A stretch of DNA of 61,089 bases from Shewanella sp. UCD-KL12. GTDB taxonomy: Bacteria > Pseudomonadota > Gammaproteobacteria > Enterobacterales > Shewanellaceae. The translations under genes were made by a program, and so were the position numbers. Positions 60,814 to 61,089 of the stretch are shown one piece after another (the stretch's first letter is position 1; every line of letters starts with the position of its first letter). The DNA lies in assembly GCF_001957125.1 (NCBI RefSeq), contig NZ_MPHJ01000022.1, positions 1-61,089 of the forward strand, read 5' to 3'. The notes below the pieces were generated by a model. It was not told the origin of the DNA, made no database searches, and worked only from the letters and a program-made list of their open reading frames with translations.

Positions 60814-61089
60814 CTACTGCTTATATTTAAGTGGATAGCGGCTGGGTATATAGAGCACTGAACGTGGATATGTTCGGTGCTTTCTTTTATCTGGAAGGAT
60901 AAAGTGTTTTATATCGGCCCGCATTTGCTTCAGCTTAGCTGGCAACTTCCCATCAGGTGATAAAGCAAGCCATCTTAATTGAGTGTCTATCAAGCTTATC
61001 GCTGCGGTAAAGCTAATACGGGTGGGTGCAACTTTGGCTTCTTTTGCTATCGCTACCATTTCTAAGCGAACCAGATTATAAGCGATAAG
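60814..61089 (-). mobile_element. C-terminal end of an IS4-family transposase, cut by the window edge
   Basis: The minus-strand frame runs from beyond the window end to a stop at 60814 and gives 91 residues: LIAYNLVRLEMVAIAKEAKV, then ISFTAAISLIDTQLRW, GKLPAKLKQMRADI, and FILPDKRKHRTYPR...YPLKYK. YNLVRxEM and the RxYPRxVK-like end are hallmarks of the C-terminus of IS4 transposases after the YREK motif, which lies outside. The sequence GTGCTTATCCGAATAG on the minus strand (60801-60816 region) may be the terminal repeat. Confidence 0.85.

Overview
The window looks like a chromosomal segment of a marine gammaproteobacterium, most likely Shewanella or a close relative. This is inferred from gene content, not from a marker gene: long-type DapD, a PBPRA1643-type SEC-C protein, a DUF3649/PepSY/DUF3325 iron operon, abundant sodium-coupled transporters, and moderate base composition. 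No rRNA, tRNA or CRISPR array was seen. Both edges carry transposase C-termini (REP-associated/IS200-like on the left, IS4-like on the right), so the core genes sit between mobile-element remnants.

Layout. 0.2-0.9 kb is a non-coding stretch rich in palindromes. 0.9-9 kb holds a GltS-type glutamate carrier, dapD, two small proteins, a hemerythrin-GGDEF sensor cyclase, and two divergent DAACS dicarboxylate/amino-acid symporters; the 3' end of one has been tandemly copied in 127-bp units. 9.2-14 kb is a sugar cassette: LacI-type operator, GPH transporter, GH94 phosphorylase (possibly cellobionate type) and an exported CBM9-like protein. 14-20 kb has YaiI, a glycine-zipper protein, a LysR regulator, an unlisted 58-residue divergent CsrA paralogue, an NSS transporter and kynureninase. 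20.5-27.3 kb has an LVIVD-like exported protein, an M43 metalloprotease, a Kef K+/H+ antiporter with its oxidoreductase, and ribosome hibernation factor.

27.9-30.4 kb is a Fur-box-preceded iron-reduction/uptake operon. 30.5-36 kb holds a K+ channel, an AI-2E family protein, small envelope proteins and a HlyD pair. 36-40.2 kb is an HlyD-DUF2955-outer-membrane-protein operon followed by an AraC regulator. 40.6-48.2 kb carries a tricorn-like protease and a VWA lipoprotein/ECF sigma/anti-sigma module. 49.3-51 kb is purEK. 51-57 kb has a lytic transglycosylase, gshA with a small lipoprotein, a double-domain M16 peptidase and YqaA. 57.7-59 kb has a third DAACS symporter. The right end has small genes, one 64-residue orphan preceded by near-consensus CRP and FNR/EtrA sites, then a decayed receiver domain and the IS4 transposase end.

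The recurring themes are uptake of glutamate, aspartate, dicarboxylates and tryptophan driven by sodium or protons, envelope proteolysis and efflux, and regulation by redox and iron. The least ordinary items are the divergent CsrA paralogue, the GGA-loop palindromes at the left edge, the CRP/FNR-controlled orphan, and the recent-looking tandem duplications.
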